DNA of 64,000 bases from NCBI RefSeq assembly GCF_003312425.1, contig NZ_QNUX01000012.1, forward strand, positions 62,001 through 126,000, written 5' to 3'. This stretch comes from Flavobacterium psychrolimnae (lineage in GTDB: Bacteria; Bacteroidota; Bacteroidia; Flavobacteriales; Flavobacteriaceae). The position numbers and the translations under genes are program-made. The stretch's first letter is position 1; the number at the start of each line of letters is the position of its first letter. The notes under the pieces were generated by a model. That model searched no databases. It saw only the letters and a program-made list of their open reading frames with translations, and had not been told where the DNA came from. Below, piece by piece: positions 9,564 through 19,738 of the stretch.

Positions 9564-12500
9564 ATGAAACTAAAGTTTAATGGATTCTTAGTACTACTAC
9601 TAGTACTTGTGGCGCAAATTACATTTGCGCAAGAAAGAGCTGTTTCAGGTGTTGTTTCTGATAATGCAGGAATGCCTTTACCAGGTGTGAGTGTATTAGT
9701 GAAAGGAACACAAACTGGAACACAAACTGATTTTGATGGAAAATTTTCTATCAGAGCAACACCTAGCCAAGTCTTGGTATTTAGCTACATTGGAATGAAA
9801 ACCAAGGAGATAACAGCTAACACATCTACTTTAAACATTAAATTAGCAGATGATGCTATGGAACTTGAAGGTGTAATTGTTACCGCTATGGGTATCAAAA
9901 GAAAACCTAAAGAACTATCTTATGCTGTAGAAAACATCAAAAGTGAAGACTTGACTAAAACCAGAGCTGTAAACGTTGCGACTGCATTGTCTGGAAAAGT
10001 ATCCGGTTTACAAGTAAATGTTGTAAATAACGGAGTAAACCCTAGCACTAGAGTAGTTCTTAGAGGTAACAGATCTTTACTTGGAAACAACGAAGCATTG
10101 ATCGTAATTGACGGGTTCCCATCTGCAAGAGGTGTACTTGATAGAATAAATCCAAATGATATTGACAACGTTACAATTCTTAAAGGAGCGAATGCATCAG
10201 CACTTTATGGTGCAGAGGCAGCAAACGGAGTTATGATTATAACTACTAAAAAAGGAAGTGGAAAACTATCTATCAACTATAGTAGTTCGCTGCAGATGGA
10301 ACAAGTAGCTTACTTACCAAAAGTTCAAAGCGAGTTCGGAGTAGGTGGTTTCCCTGATGGAACGCTATATCCTTTAGAGAACGTTAACTGGGGTCCTCGT
10401 TTTGATGGTAGACTTGTTGACGCAAGTGAAACATTGGATGACGGTTCAGTTTGGCAAGTTCCATTCACACCTGTGAAAAACAACATCAAAAACTTTTTTA
10501 ACACAGGTATATCAACAAGACACGGTCTTACATTCAAAGGTGGTGACGAGAATAGTGACTTTCTATTTTCAATTGATCAAACGAATACTACTGGAACAGT
10601 CCCAAATGACACTTACAATAGAACTAACGTAAGATTAAAAGGTAGCAGAAAATACAATAAATTGACAGTTGGTGGAAACGTGAGTTTCTTTAGAGCACAC
10701 TCCAACCAAGTGAGTGAAACAGCAGGAAGACAAGGAAGACCCGTATATTGGAACGTACTAAACACTCCTCTACACATTCCATTGGATCAAATGAAAAACT
10801 GGAGAACAGGACAATTTACAAGAAATGAAGTATCATTCTACAGATTCTACGAAAATCCATATTTCATCATTGACACTCAAAGAGAGAAAAACGATTATAC
10901 TGAATTCAATGTACTTTCAAACATTGATTACAAATTTACAGATTACTTAACTTTATCTTTAAACACAGGTTACACATCATTCTCTGAAGATTTCAAAAGA
11001 CAATTTGGAGCATTTACCTATGCATTTGAGTTAGCTAACACTTACTCATCAATGGATCCTTACGGAGCTAGTACAGCTTCAAGAATTGGAATAGGACAAC
11101 GTTTAAATAATGATATCCTTTTAAAGTTTGATAAAAATTTAAACGATGATTTTAATTTAAAGGTAACTGCAGGTGCTAATACACGTTTGACTTCATCTTC
11201 AAGTGTAAACGTAAGTGGAAATAACCTAATTATTCCAGATTTTTACAATGTGGGAACTAGAACAGGTGAACTTCTTGGAGGAGAAGAGAAATTTTTATTC
11301 AGAAGACAAGGTGTTTATTCCGAATTAACATTAGGATTTAAAGATTATCTATTCCTTACAGCTACAGCAAGAAACGACTGGTCGTCATCTCTTCCAACTC
11401 AAAACAGATCTTTCTTTTATCCTGGAGGAGGAATTTCATTCCTTGTGTCTGAAGCATTCCCTGGTATCAAAAGCGATAATGGAATTGATAATTTAAAGGC
11501 AACTTTAAACGTTACAAAAAGTGGTAACGATGCTCAAGCATACGCAACTAAAGCTATTTTTGCAACACCAACAGGATTCCCTTACGGAGCAACTACAGGT
11601 TTATCTCAAGGATCAAGAGACCCTGATGCGAATTTAAGTCCTGAGTTTACTTTATCTAAAGAATTGGGTATTGAATTGGGAATGTTCAAAAACAGATTGA
11701 TTTTTAATGGTAATATATACCAAACAAATACTACTGATCAAATTGTACCTATTAACACATCTTTAGCCTCAGGTGCATCAAGTATCCTAACTAATATTGG
11801 AGAAATTGAAAACAAAGGTTTAGAATTGGATTTAAAAGGAACAATAATTAAAACAGACGACTTCGGATGGAAATTAGGAGTAAACTATTCTGGAATTAAA
11901 TCTAAAGTAGTTTCATTATTTGACGGAGTTGACGAGGTAAGTATTGGTGGTTTTGCAGATGCAGAAGTCGTAGCAAAAGTTGGAGAATCATATCCATTAA
12001 TCAAAACTAGCTCTTATTTAAGAGATGATCAAGGAAGAGTTATTGTTGGAGACAACGGAAACCCAATAAAAGATTCTCAGAATAGAACACAAGGTCAAAC
12101 AGCACCTAAATACATCTTAGGTTTAAATACTACTTTGACTTACAAAAACTGGACTTTATATGCTGTTGCTGATTACAGAACAGGACATGTATTTTACAAC
12201 AATTTAAATGATGCTCTTGAATTCACAGGATTAACTCAACATAGCGCATCGGCAGGAAGACAACCATTTGTTTTCCCTAACTCCTCTTACTCAGATGGAA
12301 ATGGCGGATTTATAGCAAACGAAAACCGTTTAACTGCTGGCGGAGGAAATGCTTTCTGGGATGAATACAACACAGTAAAAGAAAATTATGTAGCTGATGC
12401 AACCACTCTAAAACTGAGAGAAGTATCTTTAAATTATGATTTTTCATCTGATTTCATCAAAAAAGCTGGAATAGATGCCTTAAGCATTGGTTTCTTTGGT

Positions 12501-12647
12501 AGAAATCTTCTAACTTACAGACCTAAAGAAAACACAACAACAGATCCTGAATTTAACTTCACTACAGGAAACGCAGTAGGAGTTGGTACACAAGCTCAAA
12601 CTCCACCAACAAGACAATTTGGGGTAAACCTAAACTTAACATTTTAA
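9564..12647 (+). CDS. SusC/RagA-type TonB-dependent outer-membrane transporter
   Basis: A 1027-residue receptor that takes up bulky nutrients across the outer membrane, powered by TonB-ExbB-ExbD. Order: signal peptide (1-22), carboxypeptidase-D-like domain from about residue 25 (VSGVVSDNAGMPLPGVSV), TonB-contact strand with GVIVTAMGIKR near 105, plug domain with ALSGKVSGLQV and ALYGAEAANGVMIITTKKG, then the barrel ending FGVNLNLTF. The SusD partner follows after 11 nt. No glycan-degrading enzyme or regulator is adjacent, so substrate is not indicated; peptide uptake (as RagAB) is as likely as sugar uptake. Confidence 0.95.
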   Translation: MKLKFNGFLVLLLVLVAQITFAQERAVSGVVSDNAGMPLPGVSVLVKGTQTGTQTDFDGKFSIRATPSQVLVFSYIGMKTKEITANTSTLNIKLADDAMELEGVIVTAMGIKRKPKELSYAVENIKSEDLTKTRAVNVATALSGKVSGLQVNVVNNGVNPSTRVVLRGNRSLLGNNEALIVIDGFPSARGVLDRINPNDIDNVTILKGANASALYGAEAANGVMIITTKKGSGKLSINYSSSLQMEQVAYLPKVQSEFGVGGFPDGTLYPLENVNWGPRFDGRLVDASETLDDGSVWQVPFTPVKNNIKNFFNTGISTRHGLTFKGGDENSDFLFSIDQTNTTGTVPNDTYNRTNVRLKGSRKYNKLTVGGNVSFFRAHSNQVSETAGRQGRPVYWNVLNTPLHIPLDQMKNWRTGQFTRNEVSFYRFYENPYFIIDTQREKNDYTEFNVLSNIDYKFTDYLTLSLNTGYTSFSEDFKRQFGAFTYAFELANTYSSMDPYGASTASRIGIGQRLNNDILLKFDKNLNDDFNLKVTAGANTRLTSSSSVNVSGNNLIIPDFYNVGTRTGELLGGEEKFLFRRQGVYSELTLGFKDYLFLTATARNDWSSSLPTQNRSFFYPGGGISFLVSEAFPGIKSDNGIDNLKATLNVTKSGNDAQAYATKAIFATPTGFPYGATTGLSQGSRDPDANLSPEFTLSKELGIELGMFKNRLIFNGNIYQTNTTDQIVPINTSLASGASSILTNIGEIENKGLELDLKGTIIKTDDFGWKLGVNYSGIKSKVVSLFDGVDEVSIGGFADAEVVAKVGESYPLIKTSSYLRDDQGRVIVGDNGNPIKDSQNRTQGQTAPKYILGLNTTLTYKNWTLYAVADYRTGHVFYNNLNDALEFTGLTQHSASAGRQPFVFPNSSYSDGNGGFIANENRLTAGGGNAFWDEYNTVKENYVADATTLKLREVSLNYDFSSDFIKKAGIDALSIGFFGRNLLTYRPKENTTTDPEFNFTTGNAVGVGTQAQTPPTRQFGVNLNLTF

Positions 12648-12658
12648 TTCCTAAAATT

Positions 12659-14161
12659 ATGAACATAGTAAAAATCATAAAATCATGTACGCTGCTTACA
12701 TTGGCAGCCATGATGACTGTAAGTTGCAGTGATTATTTAGATGTAGACACCAATCCAAATAACCCTGATAGTTCAACACCTGGTTTAACATTACCAGTGG
12801 CGCAAAGAGACCTTGCTGCATTGAACGCAACTCAAATGACATACCTAGGACAGTATTTAGCTTATAACTGGGCAACACCATCCAACTGGTCAGCAAATCA
12901 GGAATTTGCTAGATATACTGTGAACTCAGGATTCTACTCAGGTATTTTTGAAACATCCTACGGAACTATCTTTAGAGATTTAACGTATGTGCAAAACTAT
13001 ACTGACGCATCAGGAGCTGTAGATTATAGCGCTTATAAGTCAATTGCTACTACATTAAAAGGTTTTCAATACCAATATCTTGTTGATCTTTACGGAAATG
13101 TACCTTACACAGAAGCCAACTTAAGAGCAGGTAACATCACACCTAAGTACGATGATGCTCAAACAGTTTACAAAGCAGTAATTGATGAATTGACAACAGC
13201 TGCAACAGCTGCATTAAATTTGCCAACCAATGCTGAAAATCCGCATGAAAAAGACATCATCAATGGTGGTGACATGACAAAGTGGGCGCAATTTGCAAAC
13301 ACGGTAAAATTAAGGATGCTTGTTCGTTTAAGCAACACAAACCAAGATGCTTATATCCGTGCCCAAATTGCATTAATTGATGCCAACGGAGCGGGATACA
13401 TCACAAGCGACATCGCTGCAAACCCTGGTTATGTTGATGATACCAACAAACAAAGCCCATTTTTTGGTTATTTCGTAAGACCATCGACTGGTTTAGAAAC
13501 AGATAGAGGAGATTATACAGTAGCATCTGACTACACAGTTGGATACTTAACTACTACAAACGACCCTAGATTATCTAGACTTTATGCTGGAGCTACAACA
13601 GGCGGTGCTTTTAAAGGAGCTCCACAATCTACAACCTTACCAGGTACTGGATTCACATCTAGAGATCTTGCTAAAGTAGGACCAGGATTATTGATTAGTT
13701 CAACACAAAATCAAGCAATAATGACTTTACCAGAAAGTTTGCTATTACAAGCTGAGGCAATAGCAAGAGGCTACATTGCTGGTGGCGATGCTGCTGCAAA
13801 AGCTAAGTACGAACAAGCAGTTCGTGCTTCATTCACAAGATTAGCTGTTCCTAACGCTGCAACTGCTGCTACAACCTATTTAGCACAAGACATCCCCAAC
13901 GTTTCTTGGGATTCTTCTCCTAACAAAGTACAAGCAATTATTACTCAAAAATGGGTAGCATTGAATGGTACATCTTCAATTGAACTATGGATTGAAAAAA
14001 CTAGAACTGGTTTTCCTGCAAACCTACCACAACCAGTTGAAGGTGGTGGAAAAAGACCAGTTAGGTTACTTTATCCGAGTTCAGAAATATCAAGAAATTC
14101 TCTTAATGTACCTGCACAAACATCAGAATCTGCTTTTAATGACAATCCATTCTGGAAATAA
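12659..14161 (+). CDS. SusD/RagB-type surface lipoprotein
   Basis: A 500-residue lipoprotein that caps the SusC barrel and binds the substrate. The signal peptide ends in a lipobox, MMTVSC, with Cys near residue 23, followed by SDYLDVDTNPNNP as in many SusD-like proteins of the SusD/RagB (SusD-like 2) type. Alpha-helical TPR-like repeats make up most of the rest. It lies between the SusC gene (11 nt) and a third gene (11 nt), so the three are one operon. Confidence 0.92.
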   Translation: MNIVKIIKSCTLLTLAAMMTVSCSDYLDVDTNPNNPDSSTPGLTLPVAQRDLAALNATQMTYLGQYLAYNWATPSNWSANQEFARYTVNSGFYSGIFETSYGTIFRDLTYVQNYTDASGAVDYSAYKSIATTLKGFQYQYLVDLYGNVPYTEANLRAGNITPKYDDAQTVYKAVIDELTTAATAALNLPTNAENPHEKDIINGGDMTKWAQFANTVKLRMLVRLSNTNQDAYIRAQIALIDANGAGYITSDIAANPGYVDDTNKQSPFFGYFVRPSTGLETDRGDYTVASDYTVGYLTTTNDPRLSRLYAGATTGGAFKGAPQSTTLPGTGFTSRDLAKVGPGLLISSTQNQAIMTLPESLLLQAEAIARGYIAGGDAAAKAKYEQAVRASFTRLAVPNAATAATTYLAQDIPNVSWDSSPNKVQAIITQKWVALNGTSSIELWIEKTRTGFPANLPQPVEGGGKRPVRLLYPSSEISRNSLNVPAQTSESAFNDNPFWK

Positions 14162-14172
14162 AAAAATTAATT

Positions 14173-14991
14173 ATGAAAAAGTACTTATTAAATAAATCAA
14201 TAGCAATATTTCTACTTGCAGTAACTTTTACTTCATGTGATGCTATTTTAGACCAAGAAGAAATAGACTTTGGCCAAGGTCCTGTATTAGCACAGTTTGA
14301 AAATTCTAGCATAACTGCTAACTTTATCAAAGATGGCTCAACTGTTTCTTACGATGTACCTATAACAATTATAGGTGGAAGAAATGAACCTTTAGATGTA
14401 CCTGTTGAGGTAACAATAAGTGCAGATGCAAGCTCAACAGCAACTGCTGGTGTAGAATATAGTTTAGATAATACTAAATTTACAATTCCTGCAGGAGAGT
14501 TATCTGTAAATGCTGTAATTAAAGTTAACACGTCTAATCTAGACCCATTTGATGCAAAAACTTTAGTTTTAAAAATTGATTCTTCCTCACAAGGAGTTTC
14601 AGAAACTAATACTACCAGCGTAACGTTACAAGCAGTTTGTTCTTTAGACTTAAATAACTTCCTTGGCAGTTACACTTCTACTACAGCTGGTGTGTCTAAA
14701 AACTCATTAGTAACTTTAGGTTCTAAACCGAATTCTTTACTAATCACAACAGGTTCAGAAAAGATTTTAGTTGAATTAAACACCGATGTAACTAACCCTA
14801 CAATTACTTATGTTGAAGAAGGTGCTGTTTTAAGTGTGCACGCCTCTTATGGGGATATTTGGGCTACCACTATAAGCCCTGCCCTATCAACTTACAACTC
14901 ATGCGATTTTTCTATGAAATTAGAATATAAGCGTTGTGTCAGTATTGGATGTTTTGCCGGTTCACGTATAACCACAATGACAAAAAACTAA
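14173..14991 (+). CDS. Lipoprotein of the SusCD operon, beta-sandwich type
   Basis: A 272-residue protein with a signal peptide ending in a lipobox (FTSC, Cys near residue 22). Residues about 45-155 look like a Calx-beta or DUF4843-type beta-sandwich (alternating hydrophobic residues, AGVEYSLDNTKFTIPAGE), and the C-terminal half is rich in Ser/Thr with several cysteines. It probably sits on the cell surface with the SusC/SusD pair and may add substrate binding, as SusE/SusF-like proteins do. I do not recognise a named family with certainty. A strong terminator follows. Confidence 0.7.
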   Translation: MKKYLLNKSIAIFLLAVTFTSCDAILDQEEIDFGQGPVLAQFENSSITANFIKDGSTVSYDVPITIIGGRNEPLDVPVEVTISADASSTATAGVEYSLDNTKFTIPAGELSVNAVIKVNTSNLDPFDAKTLVLKIDSSSQGVSETNTTSVTLQAVCSLDLNNFLGSYTSTTAGVSKNSLVTLGSKPNSLLITTGSEKILVELNTDVTNPTITYVEEGAVLSVHASYGDIWATTISPALSTYNSCDFSMKLEYKRCVSIGCFAGSRITTMTKN

Positions 14992-15010
14992 TCTTACATT
15001 TATTACAATA

Positions 15011-15044
15011 AAACATCCCTTTACACTAGTTTAAAGGGATGTTT
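15011..15044 (+). terminator. Terminator of the SusCD operon
   Basis: A perfect 13-bp stem (15011-15023 with 15032-15044) with an 8-nt loop, followed by a T-rich run. It sits 19 nt after the lipoprotein stop codon. Confidence 0.9.
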
Positions 15045-15105
15045 TTCTTTTAAATACTTTCTACAGACTGCTAAATAATTAAAAAAAATATTCTAAAACA
15101 TTTTA

Positions 15106-15113
15106 TATATTTG
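15106..15113 (+). promoter_or_regulatory. -7 box directly before rlmB, leaderless arrangement
   Basis: TATATTTG matches the Bacteroidetes -7 element TAnnTTTG perfectly and ends 4 nt before the ATG at 15118. Transcription would start at or within a base of the start codon. No good TTG is seen about 19 nt upstream. Confidence 0.65.
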
Positions 15114-15117
15114 CACC

Positions 15118-15852
15118 ATGGAAAAAGAACATCAAATTTTTGGAATTAGAGCAATAATTGAAGCTATACAAGCGGGTGCAACTGTAGACAAAGTCTATAT
15201 TCAAAAGGAAGCAAGCAGCGAACTGATGAAAGACTTAATGAAAGTAATGAAGCGCGGAAATATCAACTTTTCCTATGTTCCTGTTGAAAAGCTAAATAGA
15301 TTGACTCCTAATAATCATCAAGGTGCAGTAGCTACTATCTCTCCTATTTCCTTTTTTGACTTAGAATCTTTGATAGAATCGGTAATTGAAAATGGCAAAA
15401 AACCATTGTTTTTAATATTAGATCAAATATCTGATGCACGTAATTTTGGTGCTATCATCAGAACTGCGGAGTGTACAGGTGTAAACGGAATCATTGTACA
15501 AAAAGCAGGATCAGCTCCTGTTAATGGCGACACTGTAAAAACTTCGGCTGGAGCAGTTTTCAATATTCCAATTTGTAAAGTAGAACACATCAAGGACGCC
15601 ATTTTTCTTTTACAAGCAAGCGGAATTAAAACAGTAGCTGCAACCGAAAAAACTGATCAAAATATTTATGACATCTCATTAAACGAACCTGTAGCAATAA
15701 TTATGGGATCGGAAGATAGAGGTGTAAACCCATCAGTTCTTAAGATTGTTGATGAGAAAGCAAAACTTCCAATGTTTGGAACTATTGGTTCATTGAACGT
15801 ATCTGTGGCTTGTGGTGCTTTTTTATATGAAGCGGTAAGACAACGATCTTAG
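15118..15852 (+). CDS. rlmB: 23S rRNA 2'-O-methyltransferase, TrmH/RlmB family (SPOUT)
   Basis: A 244-residue knotted methyltransferase; RlmB methylates the ribose of G2251 in the 23S P-loop. The N-terminal L30e-like substrate-binding domain (IFGIRAIIEAIQAG, then NHQGAVA near residue 64) precedes the SPOUT domain with DQISDARNFGAIIRTAE (motif 1, near 102), IMGSEDRGV (motif 2, near 197) and LNVSVACGAFLYEAVRQ (motif 3). It stands alone between a terminator and a convergent gene. Its mRNA appears to be leaderless. Confidence 0.9.
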   Translation: MEKEHQIFGIRAIIEAIQAGATVDKVYIQKEASSELMKDLMKVMKRGNINFSYVPVEKLNRLTPNNHQGAVATISPISFFDLESLIESVIENGKKPLFLILDQISDARNFGAIIRTAECTGVNGIIVQKAGSAPVNGDTVKTSAGAVFNIPICKVEHIKDAIFLLQASGIKTVAATEKTDQNIYDISLNEPVAIIMGSEDRGVNPSVLKIVDEKAKLPMFGTIGSLNVSVACGAFLYEAVRQRS

Positions 15853-15938
15853 ATTATTAGAATTCTTAAATTTTTAAAATATTAAAAAATCAAAACTCTT
15901 TAATGAAAAATGAATCAAGACTCAGGTTTTGATTCATT

Positions 15939-16703
15939 TTATTTATTTGCACAAAGCTCATAAATAACCGGATAACTAGAAGTATAGTATGATAATAATA
16001 CCTGCTGTTCTTCCAGTTCTTCAATTTCTGGTAGGTTTACAAAATTTCCATTAACATCAAAACGTTGCATAAATTTATCTTCTGAAGGATCAAAATCTGG
16101 ACGCTCCCAATCATATTTTATAACTTTTTTATACTCTGGAGTTTTATAATATAAAGAAAAAAAGAATCCAGTAAGCAACCCTCCCAAATGTCCTTCCCAT
16201 GAAATTGAGTTCTCCCCTACACTACTAGGTGTGGGAAATATATACCAAACTAGACCTCCGTAAACGACAACTACTGCCAGTGACAATGCTACTAACCGAA
16301 TATACTTCGTTTGGATACCTTTAAAAAAAATAAAACTAAAAAGTATATATATTAACCCACTTGCTCCAATATGGTAATTCTCCCTTCCAATAATCCAAGT
16401 GATACAACCAGACACGATAATTCCGTAAACTATAATCTGAAACGATTGTTTTGCATAAAAATATTGCAAAGCAGCCAAAAGCATTATCAAAGGAAACGAA
16501 TTATTGTACAAATGCTTCATATCTGCATGAATAAACGGACTAAAAATAACGCCTTGCAATCCTGAAAATGACCTAGGATAAATACCGTTTTGAACAAAGT
16601 CAAAATCAAATCGGATTTCAAGCCAAAAAACAAACCAAAGGAATACCACAAAAAAAAGAGGTAATCCAATAACTGAATTGGTAAATTTAAAATGCTTTTC
16701 CAT
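15939..16703 (-). CDS. Rhomboid family intramembrane serine protease
   Basis: A 254-residue inner-membrane protein with about six hydrophobic segments. The catalytic dyad is visible: Ser115 in HIGASG and His172 in GHLGGLLTG; the oxyanion HxxxN motif is near residues 64-68. It cleaves transmembrane segments of unknown client proteins. The soluble C-terminal ~50 residues are unusual only in being acidic. It diverges from rarA; the space between holds a structured repeat. Confidence 0.88.
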   Translation of the reverse strand: MEKHFKFTNSVIGLPLFFVVFLWFVFWLEIRFDFDFVQNGIYPRSFSGLQGVIFSPFIHADMKHLYNNSFPLIMLLAALQYFYAKQSFQIIVYGIIVSGCITWIIGRENYHIGASGLIYILFSFIFFKGIQTKYIRLVALSLAVVVVYGGLVWYIFPTPSSVGENSISWEGHLGGLLTGFFFSLYYKTPEYKKVIKYDWERPDFDPSEDKFMQRFDVNGNFVNLPEIEELEEQQVLLSYYTSSYPVIYELCANK

Positions 16704-16813
16704 TAATTATTTAAAGTTTATATTCCCTGGTTATAATTCAAAAACTTATCCAAAAGCAATTTAATGCTATTTTGTCATATTTAAACTTCAACTACATTTT
16801 TAGTACGATTTCC

Positions 16814-16881
16814 TAGCCCAGAGGAAAAGGCATCCCACGCTTTTTTTAGCGTGAATACAGTGTACAGCTGGAAATAGCTCC
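16814..16881 (+). repeat. Structured intergenic repeat, short copy (copy A)
   Basis: A 68-nt element bounded by TAGCCC and TAGCTCC, with a CACGCT/AGCGTG hairpin in the middle and the ending GTACAGCTGGAAATAGCTCC. The two ends are shared with the copies at 25556-25697 and 38305-38444, but the long central arm of those copies is missing. It lies between the divergent rhomboid and rarA genes. Confidence 0.75.
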
Positions 16882-16930
16882 AAAAAAATAAATTTGACAA
16901 TAGCAAATGAGCTCAGATTAAAAAAAACAG

Positions 16931-16938
16931 TAATTTTA
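16931..16938 (+). promoter_or_regulatory. Near-consensus -7 box 4 nt before rarA
   Basis: TAATTTTA differs from TAnnTTTG only in the last base and ends 4 nt before the ATG at 16943, the same spacing as in the perfect leaderless cases of this window. Without a -33 element it is a suggestion rather than a firm call. Confidence 0.45.
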
Positions 16939-16942
16939 CATA

Positions 16943-18220
16943 ATGGAAGCACCACTTGCAGAACGTATACGGCCGCAAAAACTACAAGATTATATTAGTC
17001 AGACCCATTTGGTTGGACCTAATGGATCTTTGACACAACAAATTGCGAAAGGAATAATTCCTTCCTTAATTTTTTGGGGACCACCAGGTACTGGAAAAAC
17101 CACATTGGCACAAATTATCGCACAAGAATCAAAACGGCCATTCTATATCTTGAGTGCTATTAATTCAGGTGTTAAAGATATTCGAGACGTTATTGAAAAA
17201 GCAAAGCAAAGTGGCGGTTTGTTTACTGCTAAAAATCCCATTTTATTCATTGACGAGATTCATCGTTTTAGCAAATCACAACAAGATTCGCTGTTGGCAG
17301 CAGTAGAAAAAGGATGGATTACACTGATAGGAGCCACCACAGAAAACCCAAGTTTTGAGGTTATTCCTGCATTACTTTCCCGTTGTCAAGTATATGTTTT
17401 AAATGCTTTTACAAAACAGGATTTAGAGTCTTTATTAGAACGGGCAATGAAAACAGATACTTATTTATCTACAAAAAATATTATTTTAAGTGAAACTGAG
17501 GCCTTATTAAGACTTTCCGGTGGAGATGGACGCAAACTATTAAATATTTTTGAACTTGTGGTAAATGCGTCTAATGAAGACGAAATTTTTATCACAAATG
17601 ACCTGGTTTTTTCCTTAGTACAACAAAATACTGTTTTATATGACAAAACCGGCGAACAACATTATGACATTGTTTCTGCTTTTATAAAATCAATTCGGGG
17701 AAGTGATCCTAACGGAGCTGTATATTGGCTCGCCCGAATGATTGAAGGCGGTGAAGACGTAAAATTTATAGCTCGAAGAATGCTCATTCTAAGCAGTGAA
17801 GATATAGGAAATGCGAATCCAACTGCTTTCATTATGGCTAATAATACTTTTCAAGCTGTAGCGACAATTGGTTATCCAGAAAGTCGTATTATACTAAGTC
17901 AATGCGCTGTTTATCTTGCGACATCCCCAAAAAGCAATGCTTCATATTTAGCAATCGGAACGGCACAACAACTAGTAAAAAAAACCGGAGATTTAACGGT
18001 TCCTATCCATTTACGTAATGCACCTACAAAATTAATGAAAGAATTGGGTTATGGTGAAGAATACAAATATGCCCATGATTACACCAATAATTTTGCCGAA
18101 CAGGAATTTTTACCTGAAGCCTTAAGCAAAACACCTATATATGTTCCCGGAAACAATTCCAGAGAAAACAGTATCCGAGAATTTCTTAAAAACCGCTGGA
18201 AAGACAAATACGGATATTAA
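16943..18220 (+). CDS. rarA: Replication-associated recombination protein A (AAA+ ATPase)
   Basis: A 425-residue clamp-loader-like ATPase (MgsA/WRNIP1 family) that acts at stalled replication forks. Walker A is GPPGTGKTT near residue 46, Walker [19 protein letters not shown] near 94, sensor 1 [11 protein letters not shown] near 114. The C-terminal MgsA tetramerisation domain has [18 protein letters not shown] and [17 protein letters not shown]. Length is normal. It converges on the next gene and shares a bidirectional terminator with it. Confidence 0.95.
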   Translation: MEAPLAERIRPQKLQDYISQTHLVGPNGSLTQQIAKGIIPSLIFWGPPGTGKTTLAQIIAQESKRPFYILSAINSGVKDIRDVIEKAKQSGGLFTAKNPILFIDEIHRFSKSQQDSLLAAVEKGWITLIGATTENPSFEVIPALLSRCQVYVLNAFTKQDLESLLERAMKTDTYLSTKNIILSETEALLRLSGGDGRKLLNIFELVVNASNEDEIFITNDLVFSLVQQNTVLYDKTGEQHYDIVSAFIKSIRGSDPNGAVYWLARMIEGGEDVKFIARRMLILSSEDIGNANPTAFIMANNTFQAVATIGYPESRIILSQCAVYLATSPKSNASYLAIGTAQQLVKKTGDLTVPIHLRNAPTKLMKELGYGEEYKYAHDYTNNFAEQEFLPEALSKTPIYVPGNNSRENSIREFLKNRWKDKYGY

Positions 18221-18262
18221 TTTCATAAAAAGGCCTTGAATAATCAAGGCTTTTTTATGAAA
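18221..18262 (+). terminator. Bidirectional terminator between rarA and 18291-19037
   Basis: A 19-bp stem (18221-18239 with 18244-18262) with one G-T mismatch and a 4-nt loop, rich in A on the left arm and T on the right. Genes on both sides point into it. Confidence 0.88.
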
Positions 18263-18290
18263 TTATGTAATAAAACATCATTTATAGAGC

Positions 18291-19037
18291 TTAAAACTTA
18301 ACCGCTACTTTTTCAGAAATTAATTTATCGTTTTGATAGTATTCAAAATACCATTGATTGTCTTTTAAAATTAATGATCCCTGAACAGTGTCTTTTATAG
18401 CTATAAAAGAATTCGTCTGAGAAGTCTTGAATAACTTCATAACTACTTTTGGCGTACTATCTATCAACTGAAATCCAGTAGGAGTAGCTTGCGCATAAAG
18501 CAAATTAGAATCTTTACTTTCAACATTTACCTTCGCTTCGGCAACAATAGCTTTTTCCAATACTACAGGAGCTGATTGCGTTTGCACAACAATAGGTTCC
18601 GTTTTTGCAACGGCTCCACTATACTTGTATTGCAAATCATAAACGGATTTAAACGCTTCATTAAGCGCCTCATTATAGGCAACTTGATAGTCTTTTTCTT
18701 TACTTGAACCAACAATGGATTGAAATATAATTTTACCATAACAATCCTTGAGCGTTAAAAACAATTTGGATATCAAAAAGCCATTTTCTTTTAACACATC
18801 AATATAAAGTAAACTACATCGGTTACTAAAATCATTTGGAATAGCCTCATTATTATAAAATGCTTCAAAACCAGCTTTCTTAAGATTGAACTTAGTTAAT
18901 GTATTCAAACGATATTGATTTTCAGTTTTGAGAAAATCATATTTTAATGGAACAATAACGGCCTTATAATCGTTTACGGATTGAGCGTAAGAATAACTAA
19001 CGAATAAGATTAGCAAAAACAGGAATGGTTTTTTCAT
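18291..19037 (-). CDS. Secreted protein of unknown function
   Basis: I do not recognise the family. The 248-residue protein has a signal peptide (MKKPFLFLLILFVSYSYAQ), then a domain of about 120 residues with YKAVIVPLKYDFLK and a later AYNEALNEAFKSVYDLQYKYSG helix, a Pro/Val/Glu linker near 145-175, and a C-terminal beta-rich piece ending NDKLISEKVAVKF. It is probably periplasmic or attached to the outer membrane. It lies 2 nt after the HAD gene and should share its transcript. Confidence 0.65.
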   Translation of the reverse strand: MKKPFLFLLILFVSYSYAQSVNDYKAVIVPLKYDFLKTENQYRLNTLTKFNLKKAGFEAFYNNEAIPNDFSNRCSLLYIDVLKENGFLISKLFLTLKDCYGKIIFQSIVGSSKEKDYQVAYNEALNEAFKSVYDLQYKYSGAVAKTEPIVVQTQSAPVVLEKAIVAEAKVNVESKDSNLLYAQATPTGFQLIDSTPKVVMKLFKTSQTNSFIAIKDTVQGSLILKDNQWYFEYYQNDKLISEKVAVKF

Positions 19038-19039
19038 TT

Positions 19040-19729
19040 TTATAAATATTTTTTAAGTTCTAATAAGTGATTAATTTGTTTGATATGATTTTCGACATGC
19101 ATTTTACTTTCATTGAAATAAATTGCGTCTAATCCAGCATCAAGGGCTCCTTGTACATCAGCATCTAAACTGTCGCCAATCATGATACTATTTCCTTTTT
19201 TGGCTTTGGCCAAATCTAAAGCGTAATCAAAAATAATAGGGTTTGGTTTTTTTACTCCAGCCATTTCTGAATTAGTAATAGTCTGAAAATAAGAACCAAT
19301 TTTTGAATTATTTAATTTTTTAAATTGTACATCTGCAAAACCATTGGTTATAATATGCAAATTATATTTAGGTTTCAGATAATCCAAAAGTTCAATTGTT
19401 CCATCAAAAAGATGATTATTCTCTGGCAAAAACTTGATATAATCATTCGCAATTGAATCAATTTCCTCATCAGAAATCGAGTAATTTATGGCATCAAAAG
19501 AATACTTGAGTCTATTGTAACGCAATTCTTCATGAGTAATTTTATCATATTGGTATAATTTCCAACATTCTTGATTTATTGGAACATATTTCTCAATAAA
19601 ATCTTTAGTTATTACTGATGGATGATTTCTATTGAAAATAGTGTCAAAAGTAAGTTCTGAATTTTTGTCAAAATCCCAAAGTGTATGATCTAAATCAAAA
19701 AAAACGTCCTTTATATGTGTTTGTTTCAT
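19040..19729 (-). CDS. HAD-family phosphatase, YjjG-like
   Basis: A 229-residue hydrolase, close to YjjG/YfnB nucleotidases that remove phosphate from non-canonical pyrimidine nucleotides. HAD motif I is FFDLDHTLWDFD (nucleophile Asp near residue 11), motif II TNGF near 134, motif III lysine in KKPNPIIFDYAL and motif IV MIGDSLDADVQGA near 177. An insertion after motif I (residues 20-90) is the helical cap. It is flanked by radC (9 nt) and the unknown secreted protein (2 nt). Confidence 0.85.
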   Translation of the reverse strand: MKQTHIKDVFFDLDHTLWDFDKNSELTFDTIFNRNHPSVITKDFIEKYVPINQECWKLYQYDKITHEELRYNRLKYSFDAINYSISDEEIDSIANDYIKFLPENNHLFDGTIELLDYLKPKYNLHIITNGFADVQFKKLNNSKIGSYFQTITNSEMAGVKKPNPIIFDYALDLAKAKKGNSIMIGDSLDADVQGALDAGLDAIYFNESKMHVENHIKQINHLLELKKYL

Positions 19730-19738
19730 TTTATATTT

